A program made the position numbers and the translations under genes. A stretch of 24,043 nucleotides of DNA from Chloroflexota bacterium (lineage in GTDB: Bacteria > Chloroflexota > Anaerolineae > Caldilineales > Caldilineaceae): positions 1 to 24,043 of the forward strand of contig QEUW01000069.1 of assembly GCA_003577005.1 (NCBI GenBank). The letters are read 5' to 3'. The notes under the pieces were generated by a model that was not told the origin of the DNA, did not search any database, and saw nothing but the letters and a program-made list of their open reading frames with translations. Shown piece after piece: positions 1 through 8,669 of the stretch (the stretch's first letter is position 1; each line of letters opens with the position of its first letter).

Positions 1-498
1 GTGGATGAAGCCTACGCACCCTTCCTGGCTGAGCCGGTCGAGTGGCCGCTCCACCCCAACGTGATCCGCGTACGGTCGCCCGGCAAGGCGCACGGGTTGC
101 TCGGGTTGCGCCTTGCGTACGCCCTGGCCCCACCCGAATTGGCCGCTCACCTACTCAACCTGCAACCGGCCTGGGCTATTCCTGGCCCGGTGGCCGAAGT
201 GTTGGCTGCACTCCCAGGACAGGATGAATTTCTACACCGGACCTTGTCCTCATTGCGCCAGTGGGCCGCCGAGTTGGCGCACGCGCTGGGTGCCACGCCA
301 ACGGGTCTACACTATTTCACAATAAGTGCACCCAATGCGGATCGCGTTGCGGCAGCGCTGCTGTCCGGTGGGATTCGCGTGCGCTCCTGTACCTCATTTG
401 GCCTGCCCGACCAGATCCGCATCGCCACCCGCACGCCCGCCGAAAACACCCGATTGGTCGAGCGCTGGCGGCTTGTGATTTCACAAAAGTTCCGCTAG
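1..498 (+). CDS. PLP-dependent aminotransferase, HisC/CobD type (C-terminal part)
   Basis: The gene enters from the left edge; the GTG at base 1 is probably an internal codon, because the N-terminal half of a class I/II aminotransferase is missing. The visible 165 residues begin with DEAY, the motif whose Asp contacts the pyridine nitrogen of PLP and whose Tyr contacts the cofactor phenol. SPGKAHGLLGLRLAY follows, where K29 is the expected Schiff-base lysine and R37 a phosphate contact. The small C-terminal domain ends with IRIATRTPAEN, a region that normally binds the substrate carboxylate. This layout fits histidinol-phosphate aminotransferase (histidine synthesis) or threonine-phosphate decarboxylase (cobalamin synthesis); the fragment cannot separate the two. 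Seeing SPGK rather than the commoner SK(A/T)F leaves room for a diverged paralogue. The next gene is an unrelated CHAT protein, so no pathway context is available. Confidence 0.8.
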   Translation: MDEAYAPFLAEPVEWPLHPNVIRVRSPGKAHGLLGLRLAYALAPPELAAHLLNLQPAWAIPGPVAEVLAALPGQDEFLHRTLSSLRQWAAELAHALGATPTGLHYFTISAPNADRVAAALLSGGIRVRSCTSFGLPDQIRIATRTPAENTRLVERWRLVISQKFR

Positions 499-630
499 CG
501 CAGACGCGTAGATTCCGACTTTTGAGAAGAGTTGGCGGCTGGCCGGGGATTGACTTTTTTGCTGCTCTCGCCCATAATCGACCTGGCATTTCTAAGCGCA
601 TCGTTCCCACAAGTGATCGGCTCATCTGCT

Positions 631-2223
631 ATGACCTCTTTTGAGTACCTTGATCTGGAAGTGGCAATTGGCCCTGGCCGGGCGGGAGTCTATCCAGTGC
701 ATGTATTACGTTCGCCGGCCGGCGAGGCGCAGGGCGAACTGGCCTGGCCGGCGGCGCAATTGCGAACGCTGCTTGACGTAATCCGGGCAGGTGTGGTGGG
801 GGAGCATGTAGAGCGCCTGGAACAGGTGGCCCGTGCGACTGGAGAAACGCTCTTTCGCACCCTCTTTAGCGGCGATGTGGGCGCCTGTTACGAGGCGAGC
901 CGGGCCGCGGTCCGTATCCAGGGCAAAGGGTTGCGGATCAAGCTGCGCATCGAGCCGCCAGAACTGCACGCCATCCCCTGGGAATTGCTCTTTGACCCTC
1001 GTCTGGCCGAGTATATCTGTCTTTCACGCCAGACGCCGCTGGTGCGCTACCTGGCCGTGCCCCAGCCGATTATACCGCTGGCAGTGGAGCCACCGTTGCG
1101 GATTCTGGTGATGGCTGCCAGCCCGAACGAAATGGCGCCACTCGATCTGGTGCAGGAACAGGTGCGGCTGGCGACCGCGCTCGCCCCGCTTGTTGACCAA
1201 GGCCGCGCCGAGGTCATCTGGCTGCCCGGCCAGCGGTGGCGAGATCTGCAGGAAGCAATGCAGCGTGGCCCGTGGCATGTCTTCCACTACATCGGCCATG
1301 CCGCCTACGATGAGACGCAGGGTGAAGGCGTGCTGATTCTGGCGGATGATGACGGTGGGCCGCGTTTGCTGAGTAGCGGCGAGTTTGCCCGCCTCTTTGA
1401 CGCACAGCCGGCGCTGCGCCTGGCTGTCCTCAATGCGTGCGAGGGTGCTCGTGGTGATGAACAGGTCGCCTTCTCCAGCCTGGGTGCGGCGCTGGTGCGG
1501 CGCGGGCTACCGGCGGTCATTGCCATGCAGTATGCCCTCACCGACCAGGCCGCGCTGGAATTTTCGCGCACCTTCTACACAGCGCTGGCTGCTGGTTTGC
1601 CCATCGACGCCGCCACCGGCGAGGCGCGCAAGGCACTCAGCCTTAGCCGTGCGCAGTCGCTGGAGTGGTTGACGCCGGTACTCTATTTGCGCGCACCCGA
1701 TGGACAGCTCTGGCAGCCATCCTCGCTTGACCGGACAGTTCCGGCAGCGCCCAAGGCCACCCCTGTTCAACCTGCACGTAAGGCTGAATCACAAGTCAAT
1801 GCCAATATCCACATCGGTGGCAGCGCAACTGGGAGCACGATTGTTGTGGGCTCACAGCTCAATATGACAAACAGCGGCGCCTCGGCAGTGACCTCTGCCA
1901 GCCCCGAAGAACGGGCGTCGGTCGAAGCGCAGATCGGCCAACTCTTGTTTGCCCTCCGCACTTTGCGCGGCCATGTTGATGGCGTGAAGCTACAACTGGC
2001 GGAACTCCAACTCCAACTCTTGCAGAGTGAACTTGTCAAGGCAGGAACCGATCAAGCTGTCAACACAACGACCCTGACCGCCGCTGGCGATTGGCTTTTT
2101 GATAACATGCCCGACTTGAGCGATCCACTCACCCGCTTCTTTACCAACACAGCAGTGCGGAAGATATTTAGCAGCGCCGGCCCACCGGCGGCCACCTGGT
2201 TGCACACCCGAGTACGCGGATAG
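631..2223 (+). CDS. CHAT domain-containing protein (caspase-like peptidase) with Gly-rich linker and helical tail
   Basis: The frame is open from a TTG at 532, but ATG 631 gives MTSFEYLDLEV, a usual start for this family, so a 530-residue protein is preferred. No convincing Shine-Dalgarno sequence precedes it. Residues about 150-390 form a CHAT (caspase HetF associated with TPRs) domain. HVFHYIGHAAY carries the presumed catalytic His (H223) and LNACEGAR the presumed nucleophile Cys (C270), so the dyad is intact. Residues about 425-455 are a Gly/Ser/Asn-rich stretch (IHIGGSATGSTIVVG), similar in style to linkers in Chloroflexota NTPase and protease conflict proteins. The tail has a Leu/Gln-rich predicted amphipathic helix (LQLAELQLQLLQSEL) and a short end domain. 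CHAT proteins are known as peptidases in signalling, cell death and antiphage systems. No partner gene is adjacent, so its target is unknown. No signal peptide is seen, so it is probably cytoplasmic. Confidence 0.85.
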   Translation: MTSFEYLDLEVAIGPGRAGVYPVHVLRSPAGEAQGELAWPAAQLRTLLDVIRAGVVGEHVERLEQVARATGETLFRTLFSGDVGACYEASRAAVRIQGKGLRIKLRIEPPELHAIPWELLFDPRLAEYICLSRQTPLVRYLAVPQPIIPLAVEPPLRILVMAASPNEMAPLDLVQEQVRLATALAPLVDQGRAEVIWLPGQRWRDLQEAMQRGPWHVFHYIGHAAYDETQGEGVLILADDDGGPRLLSSGEFARLFDAQPALRLAVLNACEGARGDEQVAFSSLGAALVRRGLPAVIAMQYALTDQAALEFSRTFYTALAAGLPIDAATGEARKALSLSRAQSLEWLTPVLYLRAPDGQLWQPSSLDRTVPAAPKATPVQPARKAESQVNANIHIGGSATGSTIVVGSQLNMTNSGASAVTSASPEERASVEAQIGQLLFALRTLRGHVDGVKLQLAELQLQLLQSELVKAGTDQAVNTTTLTAAGDWLFDNMPDLSDPLTRFFTNTAVRKIFSSAGPPAATWLHTRVRG

Positions 2224-2250
2224 CGGAGAGAAGGCACTCCCGACGGTGCG

Positions 2251-3006
2251 TTATTCCGTAACAATCACGAGGGTGCCAGGATTGTCCTGTGTACTGTTGA
2301 ACCAGATCGTCTTGTTGTCCCATTCTGGACCGGCCCAGTCAAAGAGCCACTTGGCGTCGGCATTGGTCATGTTAATACAGCCGTGGCTCTTGGGGCGACC
2401 AAAGTCGTTGTGCCAGTAGGTGCCGTGAAAGCCATAATCGGCATAGAAATATTGTACCCACTTGACGCCGGGCAAATTGTAGTAATTGCGCCCCACACCA
2501 CCCGACATAGTCTGCTCTTTTACTTTGGCGCGAATACGGAAGGTCCCTGTGACGGTTGGGGTGCCCGGCAGACCAGTGGAAACGACAAAGGCGCGCACCG
2601 GCTTATCCCCTTCATAGGCGACGACAAGTTGTTCGCTCAAATCCACCCGGATCCAGCGTTCTTCGTCATCAGGAAACTCCACAGGCGTCAAGTCGTCGAG
2701 CGCACGAGTCTGGGGGATAAAGGCTGTCGTGCGCCGGTCGACGTCATCGGCATAAGTGCGTTTGATGATTGGCCCCACCTGCGGCTCTCTGAATGGCAGC
2801 GGCGGGCGTAGCGCCAGCGCCGTCTCTTCCGTCAATTCTCCGTGGTGGCCCTGCTCCCAATCGGCCGGCGGTTGTGTACTCGCCTGGCTACTGTACAGTG
2901 TCTGCGCTGACACCTTGGCGGCCATTGTGAAGAGAAGAGCGAGCGCCAGCAAACCGGCTACTTCTTTGTGCCGTAAGACGCTCTGGGCAAGCACATACCA
3001 ACTCAT
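2251..3006 (-). CDS. Exported L,D-transpeptidase (YkuD family)
   Basis: This 251-residue protein has a hydrophobic N-terminal segment (residues 16-31, [16 protein letters not shown]) ending in SAQ, a likely signal peptide or membrane anchor. A variable linker runs to about residue 115. The YkuD domain starts at [16 protein letters not shown] and carries the catalytic signature HGTYW (H194) and SHGCINM (S207-H208-G209-C210). Family members form 3-3 cross-links in peptidoglycan or attach proteins to it, outside the membrane. All catalytic residues are present. The minus-strand start at 3006 is preceded by AGGAG about 9 bases upstream. It converges with the CHAT gene, with 27 bases between stop codons, so the two are not one operon. 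The nucleophile and the histidines make the family call safe; the exact reaction (cross-linking or anchoring) is not resolved. Confidence 0.93.
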   Translation of the reverse strand: MSWYVLAQSVLRHKEVAGLLALALLFTMAAKVSAQTLYSSQASTQPPADWEQGHHGELTEETALALRPPLPFREPQVGPIIKRTYADDVDRRTTAFIPQTRALDDLTPVEFPDDEERWIRVDLSEQLVVAYEGDKPVRAFVVSTGLPGTPTVTGTFRIRAKVKEQTMSGGVGRNYYNLPGVKWVQYFYADYGFHGTYWHNDFGRPKSHGCINMTNADAKWLFDWAGPEWDNKTIWFNSTQDNPGTLVIVTE

Positions 3007-3290
3007 TAACGGTGCTCCTCTGTTTGTGACTGTTCATGGATGGCTAAATGAAAAATAAAAAGCCGATGCCGAGCGCAGAAGTTACTGCCCTCGTTCATGG
3101 ACTGTTACAACAGGAGTGAGGTTTATCCGGCGGGGCCTGAAAAATAAGGGCAAATAACAAAGTCGATTCGCCCAGCGGTAAACCGTCACCGATTGTTGAT
3201 GCCTCTAATTTAGTTGGCTATTTTACTGCACGCTGCGTTTGTCGCCAAGCGCCAACCAAGTTGGGGGGGCGAAGCGACGACGAGACAAGC

Positions 3291-3352
3291 ATTCCGGGAA
3301 AGGGCCAGCACCTATTTGCATGACCAGCGTTTCGCTGGCCCTTTCCCGGAAT
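3291..3352. repeat. Long palindromic repeat, copy 1 (core ATTCCGGGAAAGGGC)
   Basis: The left arm at 3291-3309 (attccgggaaagggccagc) is perfectly complementary to the right arm at 3334-3352, with a 24-base loop. The core of the arms is shared with a second palindrome at 19347-19411, whereas the loops differ. No T-tract follows, so a simple intrinsic terminator is not obvious. It could be a dispersed REP-like element, a small non-autonomous mobile repeat, or a structured RNA end. Confidence 0.85.
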
Positions 3353-3456
3353 ACGGGTTGAGCAGACAAGATGGCGTCTTACTCTATCTGCCTCCAATTT
3401 CGGACATACCCCAAGTTAGCTTGCTAAGAACTTCTTCAAAAAGCAAGGTGGCAACC

Positions 3457-3522
3457 GGTGCGTTGCACCTTTCGATGAAGGTAGTCTTCCAGGCGCATCG
3501 CCTGCTTTGCGTGCAACGCACC
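3457..3522. repeat. Nested inverted repeat, possible three-way-junction RNA or MITE-like element
   Basis: A perfect 12-bp outer stem (ggtgcgttgcac at 3457-3468 with its complement at 3511-3522) encloses two small hairpins: gaag-gtagt-cttc at about 3477-3489 and aggcg-cat-cgcct at 3491-3503. Weak pairing continues outwards (AGGTGGC about 3446 with GCCAACCT about 3529). The outer arm itself contains ggtgc-gtt-gcacc. The layout is a mobile-repeat or structured-RNA shape; its identity is not known. Confidence 0.55.
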
Positions 3523-3754
3523 AAACACGCCAACCTGCCCCCAATCCTGGACGCACCCCCCGCAGGCTTGACGTTTTCTCTTTCCTATTTTACCCTATGG
3601 TTAGTTTTCCCACGGTTGTTCAAAAAATCTGTGTGGACGCTTACGCTTTTCGTCCAGGTGATGGTGGACACAGTTGGGGTTGGAAGCCGAATCCCTGGCA
3701 GGTCCCCGTGCTTGCGTGTCCACGAGAACTGGTTTTGCTGGGGAGCGACAACCT

Positions 3755-5251
3755 ATGGCCTATCTACTTGGCATCGATGTTTCGACAACGGCGACCAAGG
3801 CGCTGCTGATCGACGAGCAGGGCGCCGTCGTGGGCGTCGCCGCCCAGGAGTATGGTTTTGATACGCCCCAACCACTCTGGAGCGAGCAGGACCCGGCCCT
3901 CTGGTGGCATGGCGCAGTCCAGAGCATCCGCACTGTGCTGGCCGACACGGGCGTCGATCCGGCGGCGGTGGCAGGGGTGGGCCTCACCGGGCAGATGCAC
4001 GGGCTGGTGCTGCTCGATGCCAGCGGGGCGGTCCTGCGCCCGTCCATCTTGTGGAATGACCAGCGCACCGGCACCCAGTGTGACGAGATCCGCACCAGGG
4101 TAGGTAAGGAGCGGCTGATCCAACTCACCGGCAACGATGCGCTCACCGGCTTTACCGCCCCTAAGATCCTCTGGGTGCGCGAGCACGAGCCAGAGGTGTA
4201 CAGCCAGGCCCGCCATATCTTGCTTCCTAAGGATTATGTGCGCTTTATGCTGACAGGCGAATACGCTATGGACAAGGCTGATGGCGCCGGCACACTGCTG
4301 CTCGATCTGCATAAACGGGAGTGGTCCGCCGAGGTGCTAGAACGGCTGGAGATTCCGGCGGAATGGCTGCCGCCCACCTTTGAGGGACCGGAAGTCACCG
4401 GCGTTGTGTCGGCGGCGGCGGCTGAGGCCACTGGTTTACGCGCCGGGACGCCAGTTATGGCTGGCGGGGGGGACCAGGCGGCCCAGGCGACCGGCGTCGG
4501 CGCGGTCGAGGAGGGGATCGTTGCGCTGACATTGGGGACGTCGGGCGTGGTCTTTGCCAGCGTCAACGAGCCATTTTACGAACCACAGGGCCGGCTCCAT
4601 GCCTTTTGCCATGCGCTGCCGGACCGGTGGCACCTGATGGGCGTCATGCTCTCGGCGGCAGGGAGTCTGCGCTGGTATCGCGATACGATAACGCCTGGCC
4701 GTGGTTATGACGAATTGCTTGCCCCAGCCGCAGAGATCGCGCCGGGGAGCGATGGGTTGCTCTTTTTGCCCTATCTCACCGGCGAGCGCACGCCGCACCC
4801 TGATCCGTTGGCGCGCGCCGCCTTTGTCGGCCTGACCGTGCGGCACACCCAGCCCCACATGACCCGCGCTGTGCTCGAAGGCGTGGGGTTTGGGCTGCGC
4901 GACAGCTTTGAGTTGATGAAGAGTGTGGGCTTGAGTTCCATCCGCCAAGTACGGATTTCGGGCGGAGGCGCCCGTAGCTCGCTCTGGCGACAGATTCTGG
5001 CCGCTCTTCTCAACAGCGAACTGGTGACGGTCAATACGACCGAGGGGGCGGCCTACGGTGCGGCGCTCCTAGCCGGTGTCGGTGCGGGAATCTGGCCGGC
5101 GGTAGAGAGCGCCTGCCAACAGTTGATCCGCGTGACCGGCAGCACGCAGCCCGACGCCGGCACGGCGGAACGCTATGAGGCCATCTATGCGCAATACCGC
5201 CAGCTCTACCCGACGTTGAAAGAGACATTTGCCAATCTGGCGGCTCTATAA
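3755..5251 (+). CDS. xylB: Xylulokinase (FGGY carbohydrate kinase)
   Basis: The frame is open upstream to 3674, but ATG 3755, preceded by GGGGAG about 10 bases away, gives the standard start MAYLLGIDVSTTATKALLID, which includes the N-terminal phosphate-binding loop. The resulting 498 residues match the usual xylulokinase length. Visible landmarks are WSEQDP (43-48), the substrate loop GLTGQMHG (76-83) typical of xylulokinases, ILWNDQRT (98-105), GGGDQAA with the likely catalytic base D240, the FGGY signature around FLPYLTGERTPHPDP, and the ATP-site loop RISGGGARSSLWRQI. The enzyme phosphorylates D-xylulose with ATP in the cytoplasm, feeding the pentose phosphate pathway. It converges on the minus-strand isomerase/mutarotase operon, which suggests cooperation. 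Related FGGY kinases act on L-xylulose, L-ribulose or deoxy-ketoses, so the true substrate may follow that isomerase. Confidence 0.92.
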   Translation: MAYLLGIDVSTTATKALLIDEQGAVVGVAAQEYGFDTPQPLWSEQDPALWWHGAVQSIRTVLADTGVDPAAVAGVGLTGQMHGLVLLDASGAVLRPSILWNDQRTGTQCDEIRTRVGKERLIQLTGNDALTGFTAPKILWVREHEPEVYSQARHILLPKDYVRFMLTGEYAMDKADGAGTLLLDLHKREWSAEVLERLEIPAEWLPPTFEGPEVTGVVSAAAAEATGLRAGTPVMAGGGDQAAQATGVGAVEEGIVALTLGTSGVVFASVNEPFYEPQGRLHAFCHALPDRWHLMGVMLSAAGSLRWYRDTITPGRGYDELLAPAAEIAPGSDGLLFLPYLTGERTPHPDPLARAAFVGLTVRHTQPHMTRAVLEGVGFGLRDSFELMKSVGLSSIRQVRISGGGARSSLWRQILAALLNSELVTVNTTEGAAYGAALLAGVGAGIWPAVESACQQLIRVTGSTQPDAGTAERYEAIYAQYRQLYPTLKETFANLAAL

Positions 5252-5327
5252 GTCCACCGGTTGTACCTCGGTAGGGGCAGACCCAGGCTGTTATTTGGAT
5301 GAAATTGGGCAGACCGATGTATCTGTC

Positions 5328-5648
5328 CTACTGCAAATGAAAGACCTCTTCTAACTCTACCATCATCTGGTCGGCGTGGAGACCGACGCCCTCGAAGTAG
5401 GGGGCCATAAACTCCTGCCACTTGGTGTTGATCTCCTCTTTGGCCATGCCGGCCAGTGCAGCCTCAAAACTTTCGGGCGTCTCGAAGTAGCCAAAGAGTA
5501 GCCCATCGTCGCGCATAAAGAGCGAATAGTTGTGCCAGCCGGTGCGGCGCAGCGCGTCCAACATCTCTGGCCAGACAGCTTCGTGGTGTTTCTTGTATTC
5601 CTCGATCTTGTCGGGTTTGACTTTGAGCAAAAAGCCAATGCGTTTCAT
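5328..5648 (-). CDS. rhaM: L-rhamnose mutarotase
   Basis: The 106-residue product matches the full length of RhaM/YiiL proteins. EEYKKHHEAVWPEM holds Y18 and H22, at the same positions as the Tyr and His of the Escherichia coli enzyme, followed by WHNYSLF and KWQEFM with W77. The family interconverts alpha and beta anomers of L-rhamnose, supplying the form that the isomerase uses. The ATG at 5648 is preceded by AGGAG with a 5-base spacer. It is the last gene of the minus-strand operon, 22 bases after the isomerase stop, which supports a joint role. Related mutarotases act on L-fucose, so the sugar is not fixed by sequence alone, but the family call is firm. Confidence 0.93.
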   Translation of the reverse strand: MKRIGFLLKVKPDKIEEYKKHHEAVWPEMLDALRRTGWHNYSLFMRDDGLLFGYFETPESFEAALAGMAKEEINTKWQEFMAPYFEGVGLHADQMMVELEEVFHLQ

Positions 5649-5670
5649 GGTTTCTCCTGGGAATCAACTG

Positions 5671-7137
5671 TCAGCCAACAACAACCAGTTCCAGATCCAA
5701 CAGCCGCGCCAGTTTCTTGATCTTGCCTACCTGATGGCCAATGCCCAGGGCGCAGTGATGGGTGGGGCCTTCCTGCACCCAATGGTTCATAAACTCGGCA
5801 GGGTCGAGGCCAAATTTGAGGCGCGAATTGGTGTTGCCGATCTGCATAGTGGGGCCGGGGATCGATTCTCCTTCGGCGGCCAACAACTTCAACCGTCCAG
5901 CGGCCGTCTGCGTGACGGTGAGGATGGTGACCGGCCCGGTCTTGACCTTGAACTCCACCGAGAGACCATAACCGCGCTTGCCGTGAAAGAGGCCCAACCC
6001 GCGCAAGACCGGCTTTTCAGCGCTGATGGCCAAGTGGCCGGGTCCGTCGTGCCCCATGAGGATAAAGTCCTCGTTGAAATCCATGGCGTAAAATTCGGTG
6101 TACGAGCCGCCGGCGCCGAGGCGGTCCATGATGAGCATGGCAATGCAGGTCTTCAAATCTCCCTCGCCAGATGCAGGAATACCCCGTGCGGTCAGCAGCG
6201 AATTGCCGACGATGAGGCTGGCGCCTAGTTCCTCGTTGGCGTTGCTGTTGAGACCGCGGTAGTAGTAGGTCAGCCCGTTCAGGTCGAAATCAGCTACCAG
6301 TTTATCGAGCCCGCACGCCACCTGTGCCGACCAGCGCAACGCCGCCTCGGTCACAGGCTGTGAAATGCGGTCGCGGCCCTGTTCGGCAAAGACAAAGGTC
6401 TCCCGGATCTCACCCACCTTGGCATCGATCTCGCTATCGGTAACGGCCTCTACCCGCACGTGGAGGTCATCCATCTCCAGCACTTCGATGTGCGTGCCAA
6501 GCTGGCTGTGGTGCATGGTGAAATCCGAATACATATCCAACATGCCGGGGTAGGTGTGGCCGAGAAAACCGATGCGGCTATAACTCAACTGGCGCAGGAT
6601 ACCCGCCGCCTGCACCCAATCGGCGATCTCCGCCCAGGCCCGGTCATGGTATTGCGCTGCATGGCCCTCCGCCGGGAAGAGCAGACCGGAGACCACGTTG
6701 AACTGGATGCGGCTGCGGGCGAAGGCGTTGGAGATTTCGGGCACGCAACAGGCGCAACAATGGGCCAGCCACTCGCCGGTGTCTACATTAGGGTAATCCA
6801 TCGCCGGGGCGGGTTGCAGATTGAGGACCAGCACGGGCGCCCGGCGCCGCTGCACCGCCGGCAAGACCTGTGACGATGTGGCATAGGTGCCTACATAACA
6901 GATGATGAGATCGACATTTTCACGGGCAAATAGATCCCCAGCCGCCTGGGCCACCGGGGCAGTGTCGACCAGACCAGCAGAAATTACCTGGCCGCCCAGC
7001 CTGGTGATCTGCTCTTCTACATAGCGTTGATAGTCCTCCAACCGTTCTTTTAGCCCCTCAAACTGCGGCCAATAAGCGGCGAGTCCGATACCAAAGACCC
7101 CAACCTTCGCCTGGGGCAGGTTTGCTCTTGCCAACAT
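5671..7137 (-). CDS. L-arabinose/L-fucose isomerase family protein
   Basis: The frame extends upstream to 7215, but ATG 7137 is chosen: it is preceded by GGAAGGAGCAAGGAG, and the upstream 26 codons read through the CACAGAG word repeat. The 488-residue protein starts VGVFGIGLAAYWPQF, as in AraA/FucI-fold isomerases. Probable active-site elements are GEGDLKT (E325), GHDGPGH (H363, H368) and PTHHCALG (H460-H461), in the same order as the Glu/His metal ligands of AraA. These enzymes convert an aldose such as L-arabinose, L-fucose or L-rhamnose to the ketose with Mn2+. A Cys cluster HCCACC at 126-131 is unusual. It lies 22 bases upstream of the mutarotase and 212 bases after the sulfatase stop. 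The substrate is not determined; it may be a deoxy sugar, given its neighbour. Confidence 0.85.
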   Translation of the reverse strand: MLARANLPQAKVGVFGIGLAAYWPQFEGLKERLEDYQRYVEEQITRLGGQVISAGLVDTAPVAQAAGDLFARENVDLIICYVGTYATSSQVLPAVQRRRAPVLVLNLQPAPAMDYPNVDTGEWLAHCCACCVPEISNAFARSRIQFNVVSGLLFPAEGHAAQYHDRAWAEIADWVQAAGILRQLSYSRIGFLGHTYPGMLDMYSDFTMHHSQLGTHIEVLEMDDLHVRVEAVTDSEIDAKVGEIRETFVFAEQGRDRISQPVTEAALRWSAQVACGLDKLVADFDLNGLTYYYRGLNSNANEELGASLIVGNSLLTARGIPASGEGDLKTCIAMLIMDRLGAGGSYTEFYAMDFNEDFILMGHDGPGHLAISAEKPVLRGLGLFHGKRGYGLSVEFKVKTGPVTILTVTQTAAGRLKLLAAEGESIPGPTMQIGNTNSRLKFGLDPAEFMNHWVQEGPTHHCALGIGHQVGKIKKLARLLDLELVVVG

Positions 7138-7172
7138 CTCCTTGCTCCTTCCTAACCTGGACAAGCCAGAGC

Positions 7173-7332
7173 TAAAAGCGGAACACAGAGCACAAGGAGA
7201 AGTCACAGAGTACACGGAGATGATTGCGCTGTACGATCTTCGCTTCTGGCTCTGTGTGGAACGCAGAGAACGCGGAGAAGATACTCTGTGTTCTCTGTGA
7301 CTCCTCTGTGCTCTCTGTGTTGCCGCTTTTTA
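7173..7332. repeat. CACAGAG word palindrome
   Basis: The gap between sulfatase and isomerase is filled by repeats of CACAGAG/CACGGAG-type words. The left half (7173-7219, beginning taaaagcgg-aacacagag) is an imperfect inverted repeat of the right half (7284-7332, ending in gttgccgctttttta-like sequence). In between, the words recur (gtgtggaacgcagagaacg, then cggagaag). The element would form a long imperfect hairpin in the transcript. It does not code and its origin is unknown. Confidence 0.75.
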
Positions 7333-7349
7333 CTTTACCATCTCGTTGA

Positions 7350-8669
7350 TCATCTCCATCGTTCGACCCGTCCCGGTGGCAACAAGGGCTCTTGCGGCGA
7401 AAGGCCAGCCGGGTCGTTGAGTTGCGCACCGGGGGGCCGAGGAGGAATGCCCTGTAGAAGTGGGTCGTCTGTCTCTTTCATCCAGCGCTCCAGGCGGCCG
7501 CGCATCTCATCGATGATGCTGCGATACGCCGGGTCATCCGCCAGGTTATGGGCTTCGTTGGGGTCAAAGATCAGGTCATAGAGTTGCTCGTGCGCAAGTT
7601 GCCGGGTGGCCCAGCCGTGAGCCAGCCACACCTCCTTGCTGAGGCTATCATCACAATTGGGCAGGACCGGTTCGGTGCGTTTGGCAAACCGGCGGATATA
7701 TTTGTAGCGCCTGGTGCGCACGGCTCGCTGCGGCTCATAGGCGGCGTGATAGGTGACTTCGGCAAAGATCTCCTCGTTGATCTCAGCCTGTTCACCGCGG
7801 ATCAACGGCATGATCGACTTGCCTTGCAGCCAGGAGGGTGGCGCAATATTGAGCAGGTCACACAGCGTGGGGAAAAGATCGAGGTGGGAGACCAGCGCGT
7901 CGACGACCTTGCCACCGCGAAAGCCTCCCGGCCCGCGCAGAATGAGGAGCACACCTAGCCCGTGGTCGGTCAGATTGCACTTCATGGCTGGGAAGGCCAG
8001 CCCGTGGTCGGTGGTTTGGATGACAAGTGTATTCTCCGCCAACCCGGTGGCGTCGAGCGCGTCCAAAAGCAAACCTACGCCGTCGTCCAGTTCGCGGACC
8101 ATTTTGGTAAAGTCGGCCATATCCTGGCGCGTGGCGGGGGTATCGGGCAGCGGCGCTGGTGGACGCACATAGCGCGCTGCGGCCGGGTCGGCCTTGGGAA
8201 ACTCGCGATGCGTTTCAAAGAAACCGACATCAAGGAAGAAGGGCTGCTTGGGTGCATTCCGCAAAAACGCATGGGCAACCGGGATCACATCCTTCACATG
8301 ACCGCTGTCGCTGGGTGCGATGATCTGGTCAAAACCGATTTGTGTGCGGTCACGGTGGAGGTGTTGCGTCCCGGCGAGAACGGTGTGGTAGCCGGCGTCG
8401 CGCAGCGTGTGGAGCAGATGCTGGCGGTAATCGCGCAACTGCCAGCCGCGGTTGACCAAACCGGTCATCCCGGCGTTGTGCGGCGACTGGCCGGTAAGCA
8501 AAGCCGCCCGGCTGGCGGAACAGGTGGGTGCGGCGCAGAAGGCCTGGCGGAAGAGCACGCCTTCCTCGGCCAGCCGCTGGATATTGGGCGTGGGCACGGC
8601 ATAGCCATAGGGCTGCACATAGCGGCCGGTGTCGTGGGAGTGAAGATAGATGATGTTGGGTGTGGTCAT
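7350..8669 (-). CDS. Sulfatase, heparan N-sulfatase-like
   Basis: This 439-residue protein is of normal length for a type I sulfatase. The formylglycine motif is C50-S-A-S-R54 followed by AALLTGQ, fitting the (C/S)-x-(P/A)-x-R consensus. Metal and substrate residues include D13 in HSHDTGRY, D220-H221 in TTDHG and K229. It would hydrolyse sulfate esters or N-sulfates on sugars once Cys50 is converted to formylglycine by a maturase encoded elsewhere. No signal peptide is visible, so it probably acts in the cytoplasm on an imported sugar, unlike exported sulfatases. Its start overlaps the stop of the GMC gene by 4 bases (ATGA), indicating translational coupling. The resemblance to N-sulfoglucosamine sulfohydrolases is by overall motif style only. 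Some family members act as phosphoesterases. Confidence 0.9.
   Translation of the reverse strand: MTTPNIIYLHSHDTGRYVQPYGYAVPTPNIQRLAEEGVLFRQAFCAAPTCSASRAALLTGQSPHNAGMTGLVNRGWQLRDYRQHLLHTLRDAGYHTVLAGTQHLHRDRTQIGFDQIIAPSDSGHVKDVIPVAHAFLRNAPKQPFFLDVGFFETHREFPKADPAAARYVRPPAPLPDTPATRQDMADFTKMVRELDDGVGLLLDALDATGLAENTLVIQTTDHGLAFPAMKCNLTDHGLGVLLILRGPGGFRGGKVVDALVSHLDLFPTLCDLLNIAPPSWLQGKSIMPLIRGEQAEINEEIFAEVTYHAAYEPQRAVRTRRYKYIRRFAKRTEPVLPNCDDSLSKEVWLAHGWATRQLAHEQLYDLIFDPNEAHNLADDPAYRSIIDEMRGRLERWMKETDDPLLQGIPPRPPGAQLNDPAGLSPQEPLLPPGRVERWR

Larger units (their letters stand above)
3007..3754. other. Gene-free, palindrome-rich intergenic region
   Basis: No credible gene lies between the divergent L,D-transpeptidase and xylulokinase genes. 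The one long frame here overlaps xylulokinase and has a low-complexity, unrecognisable product. The region holds at least three inverted repeats in a row: an imperfect one at about 3238-3279 that includes a run of seven G (3263-3269), a perfect 19-bp one at 3291-3352, and a 12-bp one at 3457-3522. Divergent promoters must lie here, but no convincing -35/-10 pair was seen. Confidence 0.7.

Noticed and set aside
3214..3861. A 215-codon frame crossing the palindromes and the xylulokinase start
   Set aside because: It overlaps the first 107 bases of xylulokinase, reads through several inverted repeats, and its product is not like any protein.
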